Source of the DNA: Methylorubrum zatmanii
GTDB taxonomy: Bacteria > Pseudomonadota > Alphaproteobacteria > Rhizobiales > Beijerinckiaceae
NCBI RefSeq assembly: GCF_014845115.1
Contig: NZ_NKUI01000030.1
Coordinates: 1 to 48,017, forward strand
Direction: 5' to 3'
Length of the DNA: 48,017 nucleotides
Positions 1-8,379 of this stretch are shown in pieces. Numbering within the stretch: the first letter of the stretch is position 1; each line of letters starts with the position of its first letter. A program made the translations under genes and the position numbers. Under the pieces are notes generated by a model. That model was not told where the DNA came from. It worked only from the letters and a program-made list of their open reading frames with translations, and searched no databases.

Positions 1-65
1 CGCCCCGTACGCCCACAAGTCAAATACCCTGAAGGTCCCTGGTTCAAATCCAGCCCCCGCAACCA
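1..65 (+). pseudogene. 3' part of a degenerate initiator tRNA (fMet)-like sequence
   Basis: Bases 28-65 closely match the 3' half of alphaproteobacterial initiator tRNA: CCTGAAGGTC, the T loop GGTTCAAATCC, acceptor strand CCCCGCA, discriminator A and an encoded CCA. The expected anticodon loop CTCATAA is not intact; the sequence there reads CAAATAC. The 5' anticodon strand does not pair with CCTGA, and the outer T-stem pair is a C-C mismatch. The 5' end lies outside the window. Initiator tRNA often follows 5S rRNA in this group, so this may be a decayed copy from an rRNA operon end. A functional but unusual tRNA cannot be excluded. Confidence 0.45.
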
Positions 66-547
66 ACACCACCGACACACCACCTCCCGCTCAAGACCAA
101 CCGACACAACCCGCAGGGCCAAATGCCACGCGGGATTTTCGACGTTCAGACCTCAGGCAATCTGAAGAGACGCGGTCGGAACCGACGCCCCTCCTCCGGA
201 ACCGGCCCTAGCTTCAAGAGGGGGGGGGCGTTCCCCGGTCACAGCTGCTCCGCGTACCCCCGAAACAGGCGATCCCGCCTCGCGACCACGCCGACCGGGC
301 CGCCTCACTTCCAACAACCGAACGAGCGCTCATCGGCCTCAGGCCCTGGATCGCTCCGGCTCCGCCTCGCGATGACGGGACCCAGGATGGCCACGTCTCG
401 TTACCGACGTGATCCTTCAATGCTGCCCCCTGTCCGATGGCCAGGATCGTCACACCCAACACGGGTCACGCCGAGACGGCACGTGCTGTCCGTGCCTGGT
501 GGCCTTCGTATCCTGGCCTCCGCTGGCCTGACGATGGCGATACAAAA
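66..547. other. intergenic region without a convincing gene
   Basis: This stretch contains open frames on both strands, but none has a recognisable motif, a plausible ribosome binding site or a protein-like composition. It includes a run of nine G around position 223 to 231. It separates the tRNA-like remnant from the terminator of the sulfate operon. I see no RNA gene in it. Confidence 0.5.
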
Positions 548-579
548 GCCCGCCGTCTTCCTGCGGGGAGACGGCGGGC
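548..579 (-). terminator. Rho-independent terminator of the sulfate transport operon
   Basis: A perfect 11-bp stem pairs GCCCGCCGTCT (548-558) with AGACGGCGGGC (569-579), leaving a 10-base loop. On the minus strand the stem is followed directly by TTTTGTA. It sits 37 bases past the cysA stop codon, as expected for the end of the operon. Confidence 0.8.
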
Positions 580-615
580 CATTTGGTCACGGAAAGCCAG
601 GGGCCTGGCGTACCC

Positions 616-1659
616 TCACGCGAACACGTATCCGTCCACAATCCGCAACCCGACTTCGCGGCCGGCGGCGAGGCGCGCCGTGTCGGAGGCCTCGACCACC
701 ACGACCTTGGCGCCGGGACGGTCGACTTCGATGCGTTGGCGCCCTTGCGTCCGATACGAGGAACGGACCGTACCGGTCAGGTGGGCGGCGTCGGCTTCGG
801 CGAATTGCAACTGCCACGGCCGGGCGTAAAGCTTGACCGGGCCGACCAAGCCTTCCGGCGCCTTGAGCGGGGTCGGACGGCCGCTGACCAGCACCTGTCC
901 GTCCTGCGCGATCGCCTCGACCTCGATCGTGTCGCCGAGGAACTTGAGCACGGTCGGCGAAACCGGATGCTCCTGCACCTCGTCGGGGGTGCCGACCTGT
1001 TCCAGACGGCCACGGTCGAGCACGGCGACGCGGTCGGAGAGTTCGAGCGCTTCGTCCTGATCGTGGGTGACGAAGATCGTGGTCTGGCCGGTACGGTCGT
1101 GGATCTCCCGCAGCCAGCGGCGCAGATCCTTGCGGACCTGCGCGTCGAGGGCGCCAAAGGGTTCGTCGAGCAGGAGGACTCGAGGCTCGACAGCGAGCGC
1201 GCGGGCGAGCGCGATGCGCTGACGCTGGCCGCCGGAGAGCTGGCTCGGATAGCGGTCGGCGAAGCCCGACAGCTTGATGAGGTCGAGCAGATTGCCGACA
1301 CGGCGCTTGATCTCGGCCTTGTCCGGCCGCTCCGAGCGCTTCCGCGCGTTGAGCCCGTAGGCGATGTTCTGCGCCACCGTCATGTGTTTGAACAGGGCGT
1401 AATGCTGGAACACGAAGCCGACGGCTCGCTGCTGCACCGGCACCTGCGTGGCGTCGTCGCCGCCGAAGATGATCCGGCCGCGGTCGGGGAAATCGAGCCC
1501 GGCGACGATGCGCAGAAGCGTCGTCTTGCCCGAGCCCGAGGGGCCGAGCAGGGCCAGCAACTCACCCGCCCGCACGTCGAGGGTGAAATCGTGCAGGACG
1601 GCCGCCGTGTCGAAAGTCTTCGAGAGATTTTCGATCCGGATCGCGGCGGGCTTGCCCAC
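616..1659 (-). CDS. cysA: CysA, sulfate/thiosulfate ABC transporter ATPase
   Basis: This is the cytoplasmic ATPase that drives the CysTW permease. Walker A GPSGSGKT lies near residues 39-46, the Q-loop near 85, the ABC signature LSGGQ at about 141-145, Walker B LLLDEP at about 162-167 and the switch histidine near 199. A C-terminal TOBE-like region follows; total length is 347 aa, normal for CysA. The frame stays open far upstream, but that part overlaps cysW and looks non-coding. I chose the GTG at 1659 because the conserved beta strand ([10 protein letters not shown]) begins six residues later; an alternative start cannot be excluded. It is the last gene of sbp-cysT-cysW-cysA, only a few bases from the cysW stop. 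Confidence 0.9.
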   Translation of the reverse strand: MGKPAAIRIENLSKTFDTAAVLHDFTLDVRAGELLALLGPSGSGKTTLLRIVAGLDFPDRGRIIFGGDDATQVPVQQRAVGFVFQHYALFKHMTVAQNIAYGLNARKRSERPDKAEIKRRVGNLLDLIKLSGFADRYPSQLSGGQRQRIALARALAVEPRVLLLDEPFGALDAQVRKDLRRWLREIHDRTGQTTIFVTHDQDEALELSDRVAVLDRGRLEQVGTPDEVQEHPVSPTVLKFLGDTIEVEAIAQDGQVLVSGRPTPLKAPEGLVGPVKLYARPWQLQFAEADAAHLTGTVRSSYRTQGRQRIEVDRPGAKVVVVEASDTARLAAGREVGLRIVDGYVFA

Positions 1660-1663
1660 CGGG

Positions 1664-2566
1664 TCAGTGACGCCGTGCGCCCGCCGCGATGTCGTCGGCG
1701 TAGCGCCATTCGAGGACGGATTTGATGGCGAGGGTGACAAGAGCGAGGCCGGCAAGGAGAGAGGCGACGGCGAAGGAGGCAACGAAGTTGTACTCATTGT
1801 AGAGGATCTCCACATGCAGCGGCAGCGTGTTGGTGAGGCCCCGGATGTGACCCGAGACCACGGAGACCGCGCCGAATTCGCCCATCGCCCGGGCATTGCA
1901 GAGCAGGACGCTGTAGAGCAGCCCCCAGCGGATATTGGGTAACGTCACCGTCCGGAATGCGTGCCACCCGGAGGCGCCGAGCGTCAGCGCCGCCTCCTCC
2001 TCCGTCGTGCCCTGTTCCTGCATCAGCGGGATCAACTGCCGGGCGACGAAGGGAAAGGTGACGAAGATCGTCGCGAGTACGATGCCGGGGATCGCGAAGA
2101 TGATCTGAATGTCGTGATCGAGAAGGTAGGGGCCGAACAATCCGCGCGAGCCGAACACCAGCACGTAGATCAGGCCCGACACCACCGGCGAGACCGAGAA
2201 GGGCAGATCGATCAGCGTCACCAGCAGGTTCTTGCCGCGGAACTCGAATTTGGCGATGGCCCAGGCCGCGGCCACGCCGAAGACGAGGTTGAACGGCACG
2301 GCGATCGCCGCCACGATCAGCGTCAAACGGATCGCGGCCTGCGCGTCGGGCTCGGAGAAGGCGGCGAGATAGGCGGTCCAGCCCTTGGCCAGCGCCTGCG
2401 CGAACACCGTGAAGAGTGGCAGCACGAGGAACAGGCCGAGGAAGATCAGCGCGACGGCGATGAGCAGCCAGCGCACGAGGGGCCGCTCGGTCACGACGCT
2501 GGCCGGCGGCCTGACGGTCTCGCCGTGGGCGGATGCGAAGGGGCCTTGAGCCAGGGCCTCAGACAT
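1664..2566 (-). CDS. cysW: CysW, sulfate/thiosulfate ABC transporter permease
   Basis: This is a 300-aa inner-membrane permease of the CysTW heterodimer that forms the sulfate/thiosulfate channel. It has about six hydrophobic helices, the first near residues 31-55. The EAA-type cytoplasmic loop ([22 protein letters not shown]) contacts the ATPase. The start codon overlaps the cysT stop by 8 bp, indicating translational coupling. CysW is told from CysT by gene order and by the NMR-type ending of the EAA region ([18 protein letters not shown]), which fits CysW. Confidence 0.9.
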   Translation of the reverse strand: MSEALAQGPFASAHGETVRPPASVVTERPLVRWLLIAVALIFLGLFLVLPLFTVFAQALAKGWTAYLAAFSEPDAQAAIRLTLIVAAIAVPFNLVFGVAAAWAIAKFEFRGKNLLVTLIDLPFSVSPVVSGLIYVLVFGSRGLFGPYLLDHDIQIIFAIPGIVLATIFVTFPFVARQLIPLMQEQGTTEEEAALTLGASGWHAFRTVTLPNIRWGLLYSVLLCNARAMGEFGAVSVVSGHIRGLTNTLPLHVEILYNEYNFVASFAVASLLAGLALVTLAIKSVLEWRYADDIAAGARRH

Positions 2567-3413
2567 AGCCGAACCTCCGCCGGCTCCAGGCCTGGATCAG
2601 GTTGATGGCGAGCAGGGTCACGAAGGAAATCGCCAACATGATCACCGCGATGGCGCTCGCGCCCGCGTAATCGAATTCCGACAGCTTGATGACGATGAGC
2701 AGCGGCGCGATTTCGGAGACGTAGGGCAGGTTGCCGGCGATGAAGATGATCGAGCCGTACTCGCCCACGCCCCGGGCGAAGGCGAGGGCGAAGCCGGTCA
2801 GGACCGCCGGGATCAGCGGTGGCAGCACCACCTTGGTCAGCGTCGCGACGCGAGAGGCGCCGAGGATGGCGGAGGCTTCCTCCACCTCCTTGTCGATCTC
2901 GGCGATCAGCGGCTGCACCGTGCGCACGGCGAAGGGCAACCCGATGAAGACCATGGCGATGAAGATGCCCACCGGGGTGTAGGCGACCTCGATGCCGAAC
3001 TTCGCCAATTGCTCCCCGACCAGGCCGTTCGGTGCGTAGAGCGAGGCCAGGGCGATGCCGGCCACGGCGGTCGGCAGGGCGAAGGGAAGGTCGACCACCG
3101 CATCGGCGAACTTGCGGCCGGGAAAGTCGTAGCGGGTCAGCACCCAGGCGACGATCCCGCCGAACACGGAGGCGGTGAGGGCGGCCAGCAGCGACACGCC
3201 GAAGCTGATGCGCAGGGCGCTGAAGACCCGCGGATCGGTGGCGACCTCCCAGATCCCGGAGAGACCAAGCCCCGACGCCCGCACCACGAGGGTGGCGAGC
3301 GGCAGGAGCACGATCAGGCCGAGGCAGGTCAGCGTGTAGCCGAGGGTGATCCCGAAACCGGGGATCACGCTCTTCTGGCGGAAGCGCCGCCGGGGTTTCA
3401 CGGGCTCGCCCAT
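2559..3413 (-). CDS. cysT: CysT (CysU), sulfate/thiosulfate ABC transporter permease
   Basis: This 284-aa polytopic membrane protein is the second permease subunit. It has a basic N-terminus, then about six transmembrane helices and an EAA loop ([21 protein letters not shown]). The segment [17 protein letters not shown] is typical of CysT/CysU. The gene starts four bases after the sbp stop and overlaps cysW at its 3' end, so the four genes form one tightly packed operon. Its partners are CysW, CysA and the periplasmic protein encoded first in the operon. Confidence 0.9.
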   Translation of the reverse strand: MGEPVKPRRRFRQKSVIPGFGITLGYTLTCLGLIVLLPLATLVVRASGLGLSGIWEVATDPRVFSALRISFGVSLLAALTASVFGGIVAWVLTRYDFPGRKFADAVVDLPFALPTAVAGIALASLYAPNGLVGEQLAKFGIEVAYTPVGIFIAMVFIGLPFAVRTVQPLIAEIDKEVEEASAILGASRVATLTKVVLPPLIPAVLTGFALAFARGVGEYGSIIFIAGNLPYVSEIAPLLIVIKLSEFDYAGASAIAVIMLAISFVTLLAINLIQAWSRRRFGYV

Positions 3414-3417
3414 GCGT

Positions 3418-4467
3418 TCAGCGCCCGGCCTTGCTCAGCTGATCGAACAGGCCGCCATTGTCGAAATTCGCCTTCTGGATATCGTCCCAGGAGCCCTGGA
3501 GATCCTCGATCTTGAACAACTTGATCTCGGGCAGCAGGGCGAGATCCTCCGGCTTGGCCACTTCGCGCTTGATCGGGCGATAGTGGTGCTTGGCGAAGAT
3601 CGCCTGCGCCTTGTCGCTGTAGAGGAACTGCAGATAGGCCTCGGCCTGCTTGCGGGTGCCTCGCTTGTCGGCATTGGCATCGACCAGCGCCACCGGCGGC
3701 TCGGCGTAGATCGAGGTCGGCGGCACCACGATGTCGAACTTGTCCTTGCCGAACTCCTCCAGCACGAGGAATGCCTCGTTCTCCCAGGTCGGCAGCACGT
3801 CTCCGAGACCGCGCTGAGCGAAGGTCACGGTCGAGCCGCGGGCTCCGGTATCGAGCACGGGCACGTTCTTGTAGATCTGGCCGACGAAGGCGTTGGCCTT
3901 CTCCTTGTCCTTGCCGTCCTTCTCGTAGGCGTAGCCCCAGGCGGCCAGGAAGTTCCAGCGCCCGCCGGCCGAGGTCTTCGGGTTGGGCGTGATGACCTTC
4001 ACATCCGGCTTGGTCAGGTCGGCCCAATCCTTCACGCCCTTCGGGTTGCCCTTGCGGACGAGGAACACGACGGTGGAGGTGTAGGGCAAGGCCTCGTTGG
4101 GCAGCTTGCTGCGCCAATCCGGGGAAATCTTCTTCGACAGCTTGACGATGGCGTCGATGTCGGAGGGGATGCCGAGGGTCACCACATCGGCGGGAATGCC
4201 GTCGATGACCGTGCGGGCCTGGGCGCCGGAGCCGCCATGGGCGGCGCGGACGGTGATCGTCTCGCCGGTCTTGGCCTTCCACTCCTCGGAGAAGGCGGCG
4301 TTGATATCCCGGTAGAGCTCACGCGTCGGATCGTAGGACACGTTGAGGATCTCGGTCTGCGCCTGCGCGCCTCCCGTGACAGCGAGACCGGCCGCCAGGG
4401 CGAGACCGAGGAGCGCCGCGCGCCGATGCGTCGCTGCGCCGAGCTTGATCGGATTGCCGTCGAACAC
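3418..4467 (-). CDS. sbp: Periplasmic sulfate-binding protein (Sbp/CysP family)
   Basis: This 349-aa secreted solute-binding protein delivers sulfate or thiosulfate to CysTWA. The N-terminus is a signal peptide: basic THRR at 13-16, a hydrophobic stretch, and a likely cleavage after AQA near residue 36. The mature protein begins with the family signature NVSYDPTREL (about 42-51). AHGGSGAQARTVIDGIPADVV matches the second conserved Sbp block. It is the promoter-proximal gene; the upstream 250 bp carries several palindromes. Whether sulfate or thiosulfate is preferred cannot be read from the sequence, so the name could equally be cysP. Confidence 0.9.
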   Translation of the reverse strand: MFDGNPIKLGAATHRRAALLGLALAAGLAVTGGAQAQTEILNVSYDPTRELYRDINAAFSEEWKAKTGETITVRAAHGGSGAQARTVIDGIPADVVTLGIPSDIDAIVKLSKKISPDWRSKLPNEALPYTSTVVFLVRKGNPKGVKDWADLTKPDVKVITPNPKTSAGGRWNFLAAWGYAYEKDGKDKEKANAFVGQIYKNVPVLDTGARGSTVTFAQRGLGDVLPTWENEAFLVLEEFGKDKFDIVVPPTSIYAEPPVALVDANADKRGTRKQAEAYLQFLYSDKAQAIFAKHHYRPIKREVAKPEDLALLPEIKLFKIEDLQGSWDDIQKANFDNGGLFDQLSKAGR

Positions 4468-4515
4468 GTCTCGCCTCCGCTACATGGACTGATGCTCGTC
4501 CATACAGGAGGAAGT

Positions 4516-4531
4516 GTTCGTTTTAACGAAC
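4516..4531. promoter_or_regulatory. Palindrome upstream of sbp, candidate operator
   Basis: GTTCGTT and AACGAAC are perfect 7-bp arms around TT, 49 bases upstream of the sbp start, in a local AT-rich dip. Size and position fit a dimeric repressor or activator site controlling the sulfate operon. The regulator is unknown and not encoded nearby. Confidence 0.45.
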
Positions 4532-4637
4532 GATGTCAAGCTAATCGGACGAGGCGGCGAGCCGCTGGCAGGGGCATTCGGATGGGCAACCCTGTTTCAA
4601 AGCTTGGCCGGCAAGTAGACAGGCGATAACATTCTCC

Positions 4638-4659
4638 TTTTTTGCGCTTATGCAAAAAA
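4638..4659. promoter_or_regulatory. AT-rich inverted repeat in the sbp upstream region
   Basis: TTTTTTGC and GCAAAAAA form 8-bp arms around a 6-base spacer. It lies between the sbp start and the small ORF at 4722-4868. Read on either strand it is a short stem flanked by a T run, so it may be a weak terminator for the small upstream gene or a protein-binding site. Confidence 0.35.
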
Positions 4660-4676
4660 TCCATCTAGAGGCGTTT

Positions 4677-4694
4677 CGTTCTCTAGAAAGAACG
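4677..4694. promoter_or_regulatory. Second inverted repeat upstream of sbp
   Basis: CGTTCT and AGAACG are perfect 6-bp arms around CTAGAA, followed by six T on the plus strand. It shares the core CGTT/AACG with the palindrome at 4516-4531, so the two may be related binding sites. A transcription-stop role is the alternative. Confidence 0.35.
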
Positions 4695-4721
4695 TTTTTT
4701 GTGCGTGTGGGGATTCAGACC

Positions 4722-4868
4722 TCAGGCCGAGGCCCACGTGATCGCCATCCACACCCCGCGCGCGACGACGAGCCACCATGTGATGGTGACGGCAAGGCCG
4801 CAGAGCAGGCCGAGAACGGCGAAACGGCGCTGGAGCGGAAGCAGGAGGGTGTCGAGCGCGAACTTCAT
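4722..4868 (-). CDS. Small single-span membrane protein (48 aa), unknown function
   Basis: I do not recognise a named family. The 48-aa product begins MKFALDTLLLPLQRRF and has one clear transmembrane helix (about 17-36), with two adjacent Trp and a short polar tail. It lies upstream of, and in the same orientation as, the sulfate operon, 254 bp before sbp. An AAG/GAAG-type purine stretch lies somewhat far upstream of the ATG, so translation initiation is not well supported. Size, hydrophobic pattern and a high-GC third codon position favour a real gene. The frame continues upstream, but that part has no protein-like character. Confidence 0.5.
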   Translation of the reverse strand: MKFALDTLLLPLQRRFAVLGLLCGLAVTITWWLVVARGVWMAITWASA

Positions 4869-5155
4869 CGGAGGGCGTCTTCTTCTGTGGCCGGTGGCAC
4901 ATCTCGGAATGGGCGCCCGGCGTCTCGCTTCGGACCTGATGACGTTCCGTCGCGAGACGTTCGGCGGCCCATCGGGCGGTTCCGGCCCGACATGGCAATC
5001 GCCGAACCAGACCGAGATCCCGGGCACGGTCCTGAGCGGCCCGGAGGCACCTGTTCCGCCGTGAGACGGAAGCGTCAGGCTTCGGATTTGCAGCGATGGG
5101 GGAAGAGCGTCCCGAAATTGGACGATCGCCTCATTCTGCGAGAAAGCTTTTCGAC

Positions 5156-5437
5156 ATGTCCCTGCCCGACCTCGCGACGAATGCCTCGCGGAGCGGTTCG
5201 CGTCCCATCCTGTTCGGGCTGCTTGCCGACGGCTCCGGCGCCGCGCGTTTCTCCGCCGGTCCGGCGCCACTCATGCCGTCTCCCGGTGAGCCGGCCTGCT
5301 CCCGGTTCTCCCCGTCCGCTGACTGGTATGGCCGCTGGGCCGTGCGGCCCCTTCGGGGTGTCCTGGCGGCTGGCCCGGATGCGGCCGCCCCGATCCGCCC
5401 CGAGGACATCGTGGTTCTGGCTCCGAGGCGTGCGTGA
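5156..5437 (+). CDS. Hypothetical protein (93 aa)
   Basis: I recognise no family. The frame has strongly GC-biased third positions and ends exactly where repeat copy 5435-5546 begins, so the repeat supplies its TGA stop. Two other repeat copies in this window sit at the ends of well-supported genes in the same way, which mildly supports this frame. I placed the start at the ATG at 5156 because upstream codons look non-coding; another in-frame ATG is at 5096. The product is rich in Ala, Pro and Arg without a membrane segment. It could be a chance open frame. Confidence 0.33.
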   Translation: MSLPDLATNASRSGSRPILFGLLADGSGAARFSAGPAPLMPSPGEPACSRFSPSADWYGRWAVRPLRGVLAAGPDAAAPIRPEDIVVLAPRRA

Positions 5438-5546
5438 TACCGCCTCCGCTCGATCGGAGCGGGTTGCGTCTCGGCAAGCCCGCGCGGCGTTTGAGCGAAG
5501 CCCCAATCCGCCCTCCCGAAGGGATCAACCGGACTGGGTATGAGAC
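5435..5546 (+). repeat. Dispersed two-hairpin intergenic repeat, copy A
   Basis: This is one of four related ~85-112-bp elements in the window. Module 1 is a hairpin region (CCGCT/AGCGG around GATCG, with outer TGATACC). Module 2 is a nested hairpin around CTCCCGAAGGGA, with the outer arms AATCCG and CGGACT/ATT, and it ends GGGTATGAGAC. The first three bases, TGA, coincide with the stop codon of the upstream open frame. Confidence 0.8.
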
Positions 5547-5621
5547 ATCGGCGGCCATGTCTCTTCGAAAGCGTGGCTTCCGCGCTTCCCCGGATGGCGT
5601 ACCATCCCCTAAACTCGCCGG

Positions 5622-5732
5622 ATGGACGAACACGAGCTACATGAGTCGCGGGCGGCCCTCATCCTGATGGCCGTGGCAGTGCTCGCCGTGCTGTTGTTCG
5701 GCGCCGTGACCTTGATCGCGCAGGTCGGCTGA
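5622..5732 (+). CDS. Small single-span membrane protein (36 aa)
   Basis: The 36-aa frame begins with an acidic N-terminus (MDEHELHESR), followed by one strong hydrophobic helix (about residues 12-33) and a short end. This is the usual form of a bitopic small membrane protein. It converges on the 67-aa gene that ends at 5740, with only 7 bp between the stops. No clear Shine-Dalgarno sequence is visible before the ATG. No function can be assigned. Confidence 0.5.
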   Translation: MDEHELHESRAALILMAVAVLAVLLFGAVTLIAQVG

Positions 5733-5739
5733 CCGACGA

Positions 5740-5943
5740 TCACTCCGAGAGTGCGCGAAGCTGCCGATCGATCGCCTCCAGGGCGCGGGCCTGCTCCGGC
5801 TCCGGTTCCGGGCCGCTGACATAGGCCAGCGTCACCCGGGCGATGCGAAGAGCCGTGGCGAGATCGCGCCCCTCACTCCGTGCCCGCTCGATCACGGCGG
5901 CGACATCCGCCATGACCTGCGCATTTCCCTCATATCCCCGCAT
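5740..5943 (-). CDS. Hypothetical small protein (67 aa)
   Basis: I do not recognise a named family. The 67-aa product is predicted to be mostly alpha-helical, with amphipathic segments (MADVAAVIERARSEG near 11-25 and the C-terminal LEAIDRQLRALSE), separated by a proline/glutamate-rich link (GPEPEPEQ). No signal peptide or membrane segment is seen. The codon pattern and balanced composition look genuine. The gene converges with the 36-aa membrane protein gene at 5622-5732. A cytosolic regulatory or DNA-associated role is possible, but nothing in the sequence shows it. Confidence 0.55.
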   Translation of the reverse strand: MRGYEGNAQVMADVAAVIERARSEGRDLATALRIARVTLAYVSGPEPEPEQARALEAIDRQLRALSE

Positions 5944-6231
5944 GATGTCCGGGTCATCGATGTCCGGGCCGCGAATTGTGCGGCACCGCTTTCTCTAACA
6001 TTCCCGGCCGGCCGATCAAATACAGGGGCGGTCGGCCCTCCGTGCGCGGGCCCGCCGGACGCGCATGATCGTCCTGTCGAGCCCTGCCGATGCGCCGGAA
6101 ACCCGGCACGGCTCTCGGTTTTCGTGGCATTCGTCTCCGTCGATACACCCCGGCGAGAGACCCGCGACATCCATTGCGTGGGGGGAGGCGCCGACACGCT
6201 CGACACCTTCATCCGGCGGGCGGATCGACGC

Positions 6232-6867
6232 TCAGAGCACTTCGCTTCCGGCCGGGGCGGCGGGATGCGGCCGGGCCGCGTCGGCGGCGCCCTGGAACAG
6301 ACGTTCGCTCGTCAGCTTCAGGAAGTAGAAGCCGAATTCGGGGTTCTGATAGTAGAGCTGCTTCACTTCGGAATAGGACAGGCAGCGGGCGCTGCCCGCC
6401 TCCACGCAGGCGAGCGAGCCGGTGCGACGGTTGCCGGGCGAGAGCATGCCGAGCTCGCCCACGATCTGGCCCGGCGTCACGTCGAGGTTGTGCTCGGCGA
6501 TGCGGAAGCGCCCGCTCTCGATCAGATACATCTCGTGGGCCGGATCGCCCTTGAGGAACAGCACCTCGCCGGCGCGGAAGCGCCGGGACACGCCGAAGGG
6601 CTTCAGCCAGTCGAGGGAGAGGTCGCCCGAAGCCGCCTGCTCGGTGTCGCGCACGAGGCGGACCATCTCGTAGAGCCGCCACGCGTTGAACGGAATCTGG
6701 ATCGCCTCGGTCAGCATCACCGGCACGCTGCCGATCAGGAAACCGTAGGTGATCACCGCGCAACTCGCGCACAGGGCGACGATGCGCAGGGGGATCATCG
6801 TGCTCATCGCCGAGGAGGCGACGGTGAGTGCCGTGCCGAGATAGCCGATCGCCTCGACCCAATCCAT
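6232..6867 (-). CDS. Membrane-anchored cyclic-nucleotide-binding protein (Popeye-like layout)
   Basis: This 211-aa protein has two or three N-terminal hydrophobic segments (about residues 5-60) and then one cyclic-nucleotide-binding fold. The phosphate-binding cassette GELGMLSPGNRRTGSL (about residues 136-151) keeps the Glu and Arg that contact cAMP or cGMP in CRP-type domains. No DNA-binding helix-turn-helix follows, so it is not a transcription factor. Transmembrane helices before a single cNMP domain, with a PFNAWRLYEM stretch after the helices, recall Popeye-domain proteins; that link is inference. The ATG at 6867 is chosen because GGAGGGG lies 7 bases upstream. The frame's upstream extension has no protein character. 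Confidence 0.75.
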   Translation of the reverse strand: MDWVEAIGYLGTALTVASSAMSTMIPLRIVALCASCAVITYGFLIGSVPVMLTEAIQIPFNAWRLYEMVRLVRDTEQAASGDLSLDWLKPFGVSRRFRAGEVLFLKGDPAHEMYLIESGRFRIAEHNLDVTPGQIVGELGMLSPGNRRTGSLACVEAGSARCLSYSEVKQLYYQNPEFGFYFLKLTSERLFQGAADAARPHPAAPAGSEVL

Positions 6868-6997
6868 CGCGATCCCCTCCGCTCGGTCCTGCACCGCAGG
6901 CGCCGCCGGGTGTCTCCCCGTTCTTCGCTTGAAGCGGCGGTTCGCCCATCCCGCCGGGGGATGCAAGTGCGGAGGCACTCAGGCGGCGCGGTGAGGT

Positions 6998-8305
6998 TCA
7001 GCCGGCGAGGGTGTCGGCGACATGCTCGGCCGCGCGTTGCCCCTCCTCGTACGCGCCGCCGGCGGTGCCCCATTGCGCGCGGGAATTGGCTTCGCCCGCG
7101 AACCAGATCCGCCCGCCGACCGGCTCGCCGAGGAGATCCCGGGCGGGTGCGTGCCCCGGCGGGACGACGGCCCAGGAGCCCCGCGACCAGGGATCGTGCC
7201 GCCACGCGGTGACGGCGGGAATTGTGAGATCGGAAAGGGAGCCGCGGCCGAAATGCTCGGCCAGCACGGCGCGGGCGAGGCGGCGCGCCCCGTCCGGCCC
7301 GGCTCCGGCCGCATCCAGCGCGCGGGCGCAGGCTGTGTCCAGTTCGAAGTAGTGGAACGGGGTGTCGTCGATCCGGGTCAGCATCCCCGGCGGCTTGTGA
7401 CGACCGCCGACGATGCTGGCGAGGCGGTCGCGGCCCCGGAACGGGGCGGAGGGCCAGTGCAGGACGATGTGCTCGTAGATCCCCGGCAGGAAGCCGTCGA
7501 TCGCCGCGCGGATGCGATCCGGCAGGGGCGGATCGAACCGGACCTCCGTCCGCAGCACCGGCACCGGGACGGTGACGATGGCCGCTCGCGCCGCGATCCG
7601 CCCTCCATCGGCGAGGTGGACCCGTACGCCGGGGCCGGACCAATCCAGGGCGACGACCGAGCAATCGAGGCGGATCGGCAGGCCGAGCGCCAGCCGCGCC
7701 AGATAGGCGCCGTATCCGCCGCCGATGAAGAAGTTGTCGCCGTATTCCAGGCTCGGCCAATCGTGCAGCGACACCTCGTCGAGGGGGCGCCCCGAGACGA
7801 GGCCGTGAACCAGGGCGATGCGCGCGCGCCAAGGGCCGAGATGGTGCGGCAGCGCGCGGCCCGCCGGCCCGTCCGTCTCGCGGGACGCCGCCCCGGTGAT
7901 CGCCCGGTCGGCGACCTCGAAGGCGCGGGAGAAGGCGGCCCTCTCGGCCATCCGCCCCGGCCTGCGCCCGACCCAGAGATGCTCGTCCTGGGCGGCCCGC
8001 CGCAGCGGTTCGCCGCGGGCATGGCCGAGGGCGACGAGCGGGTTGACCGGCCCGGCATGCAGCCAATGCGCGCCGAGATCGATGGCGTGGCCGCGCAGAT
8101 GCGTCGTTACCGCCCGCCCGCCGACCCGTCCGCGCGCCTCCAGCACCGCCACCGAGAGGCCGCGGGCGAGCGCCTGCCGGGCCGCCGCGATGCCGGCCGC
8201 GCCGGCCCCGATCACCACCAGATCTGGGGAGGTGGGCAGGGGCGAGACGCGCGGCGCGACGATCGGGCGGAAGCGGGCGTGCTCTGGCGTGGGCGGCATG
8301 GTCAC
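6998..8305 (-). CDS. FAD-dependent amine oxidase family protein
   Basis: This flavoprotein of about 435 aa has the dinucleotide-binding motif VVIGAGAAGIAAA (about residues 30-42), followed by GRVGGRAVT and the C-terminal FAD motif around GGRIWFAGEANS. This is the layout of flavin monoamine oxidases and related desaturases. Typical reactions oxidise an amine or a C-C bond, passing electrons to FAD; the substrate is not evident. The frame starts with GTG at 8305, with an ATG two codons later at 8299; either could be used and neither has a strong ribosome binding site. The upstream gene in the same direction encodes a secreted kelch protein, but no functional link is apparent. Confidence 0.8.
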   Translation of the reverse strand: MTMPPTPEHARFRPIVAPRVSPLPTSPDLVVIGAGAAGIAAARQALARGLSVAVLEARGRVGGRAVTTHLRGHAIDLGAHWLHAGPVNPLVALGHARGEPLRRAAQDEHLWVGRRPGRMAERAAFSRAFEVADRAITGAASRETDGPAGRALPHHLGPWRARIALVHGLVSGRPLDEVSLHDWPSLEYGDNFFIGGGYGAYLARLALGLPIRLDCSVVALDWSGPGVRVHLADGGRIAARAAIVTVPVPVLRTEVRFDPPLPDRIRAAIDGFLPGIYEHIVLHWPSAPFRGRDRLASIVGGRHKPPGMLTRIDDTPFHYFELDTACARALDAAGAGPDGARRLARAVLAEHFGRGSLSDLTIPAVTAWRHDPWSRGSWAVVPPGHAPARDLLGEPVGGRIWFAGEANSRAQWGTAGGAYEEGQRAAEHVADTLAG

Positions 8306-8379
8306 GGGGCGATCCGGGCGGCGGGTGCCCCTGATGTCGTCCGCGCACCGGTTCGCGGCAAGCTCGGCCGCGTCATTGT

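Noticed and set aside
222..231. G9 run as a phase-variable tract
   Set aside because: No coding sequence or promoter that it could control is recognisable nearby.
583..1725. 380-aa plus-strand frame opposite cysA
   Set aside because: Antisense shadow of cysA; no ribosome binding site or conserved motif.
4650..5543. 297-aa plus-strand frame upstream of the sulfate operon
   Set aside because: Arg/Pro/Ser-rich translation without motifs; overlaps palindromes, the 48-aa membrane gene and repeat copy A.
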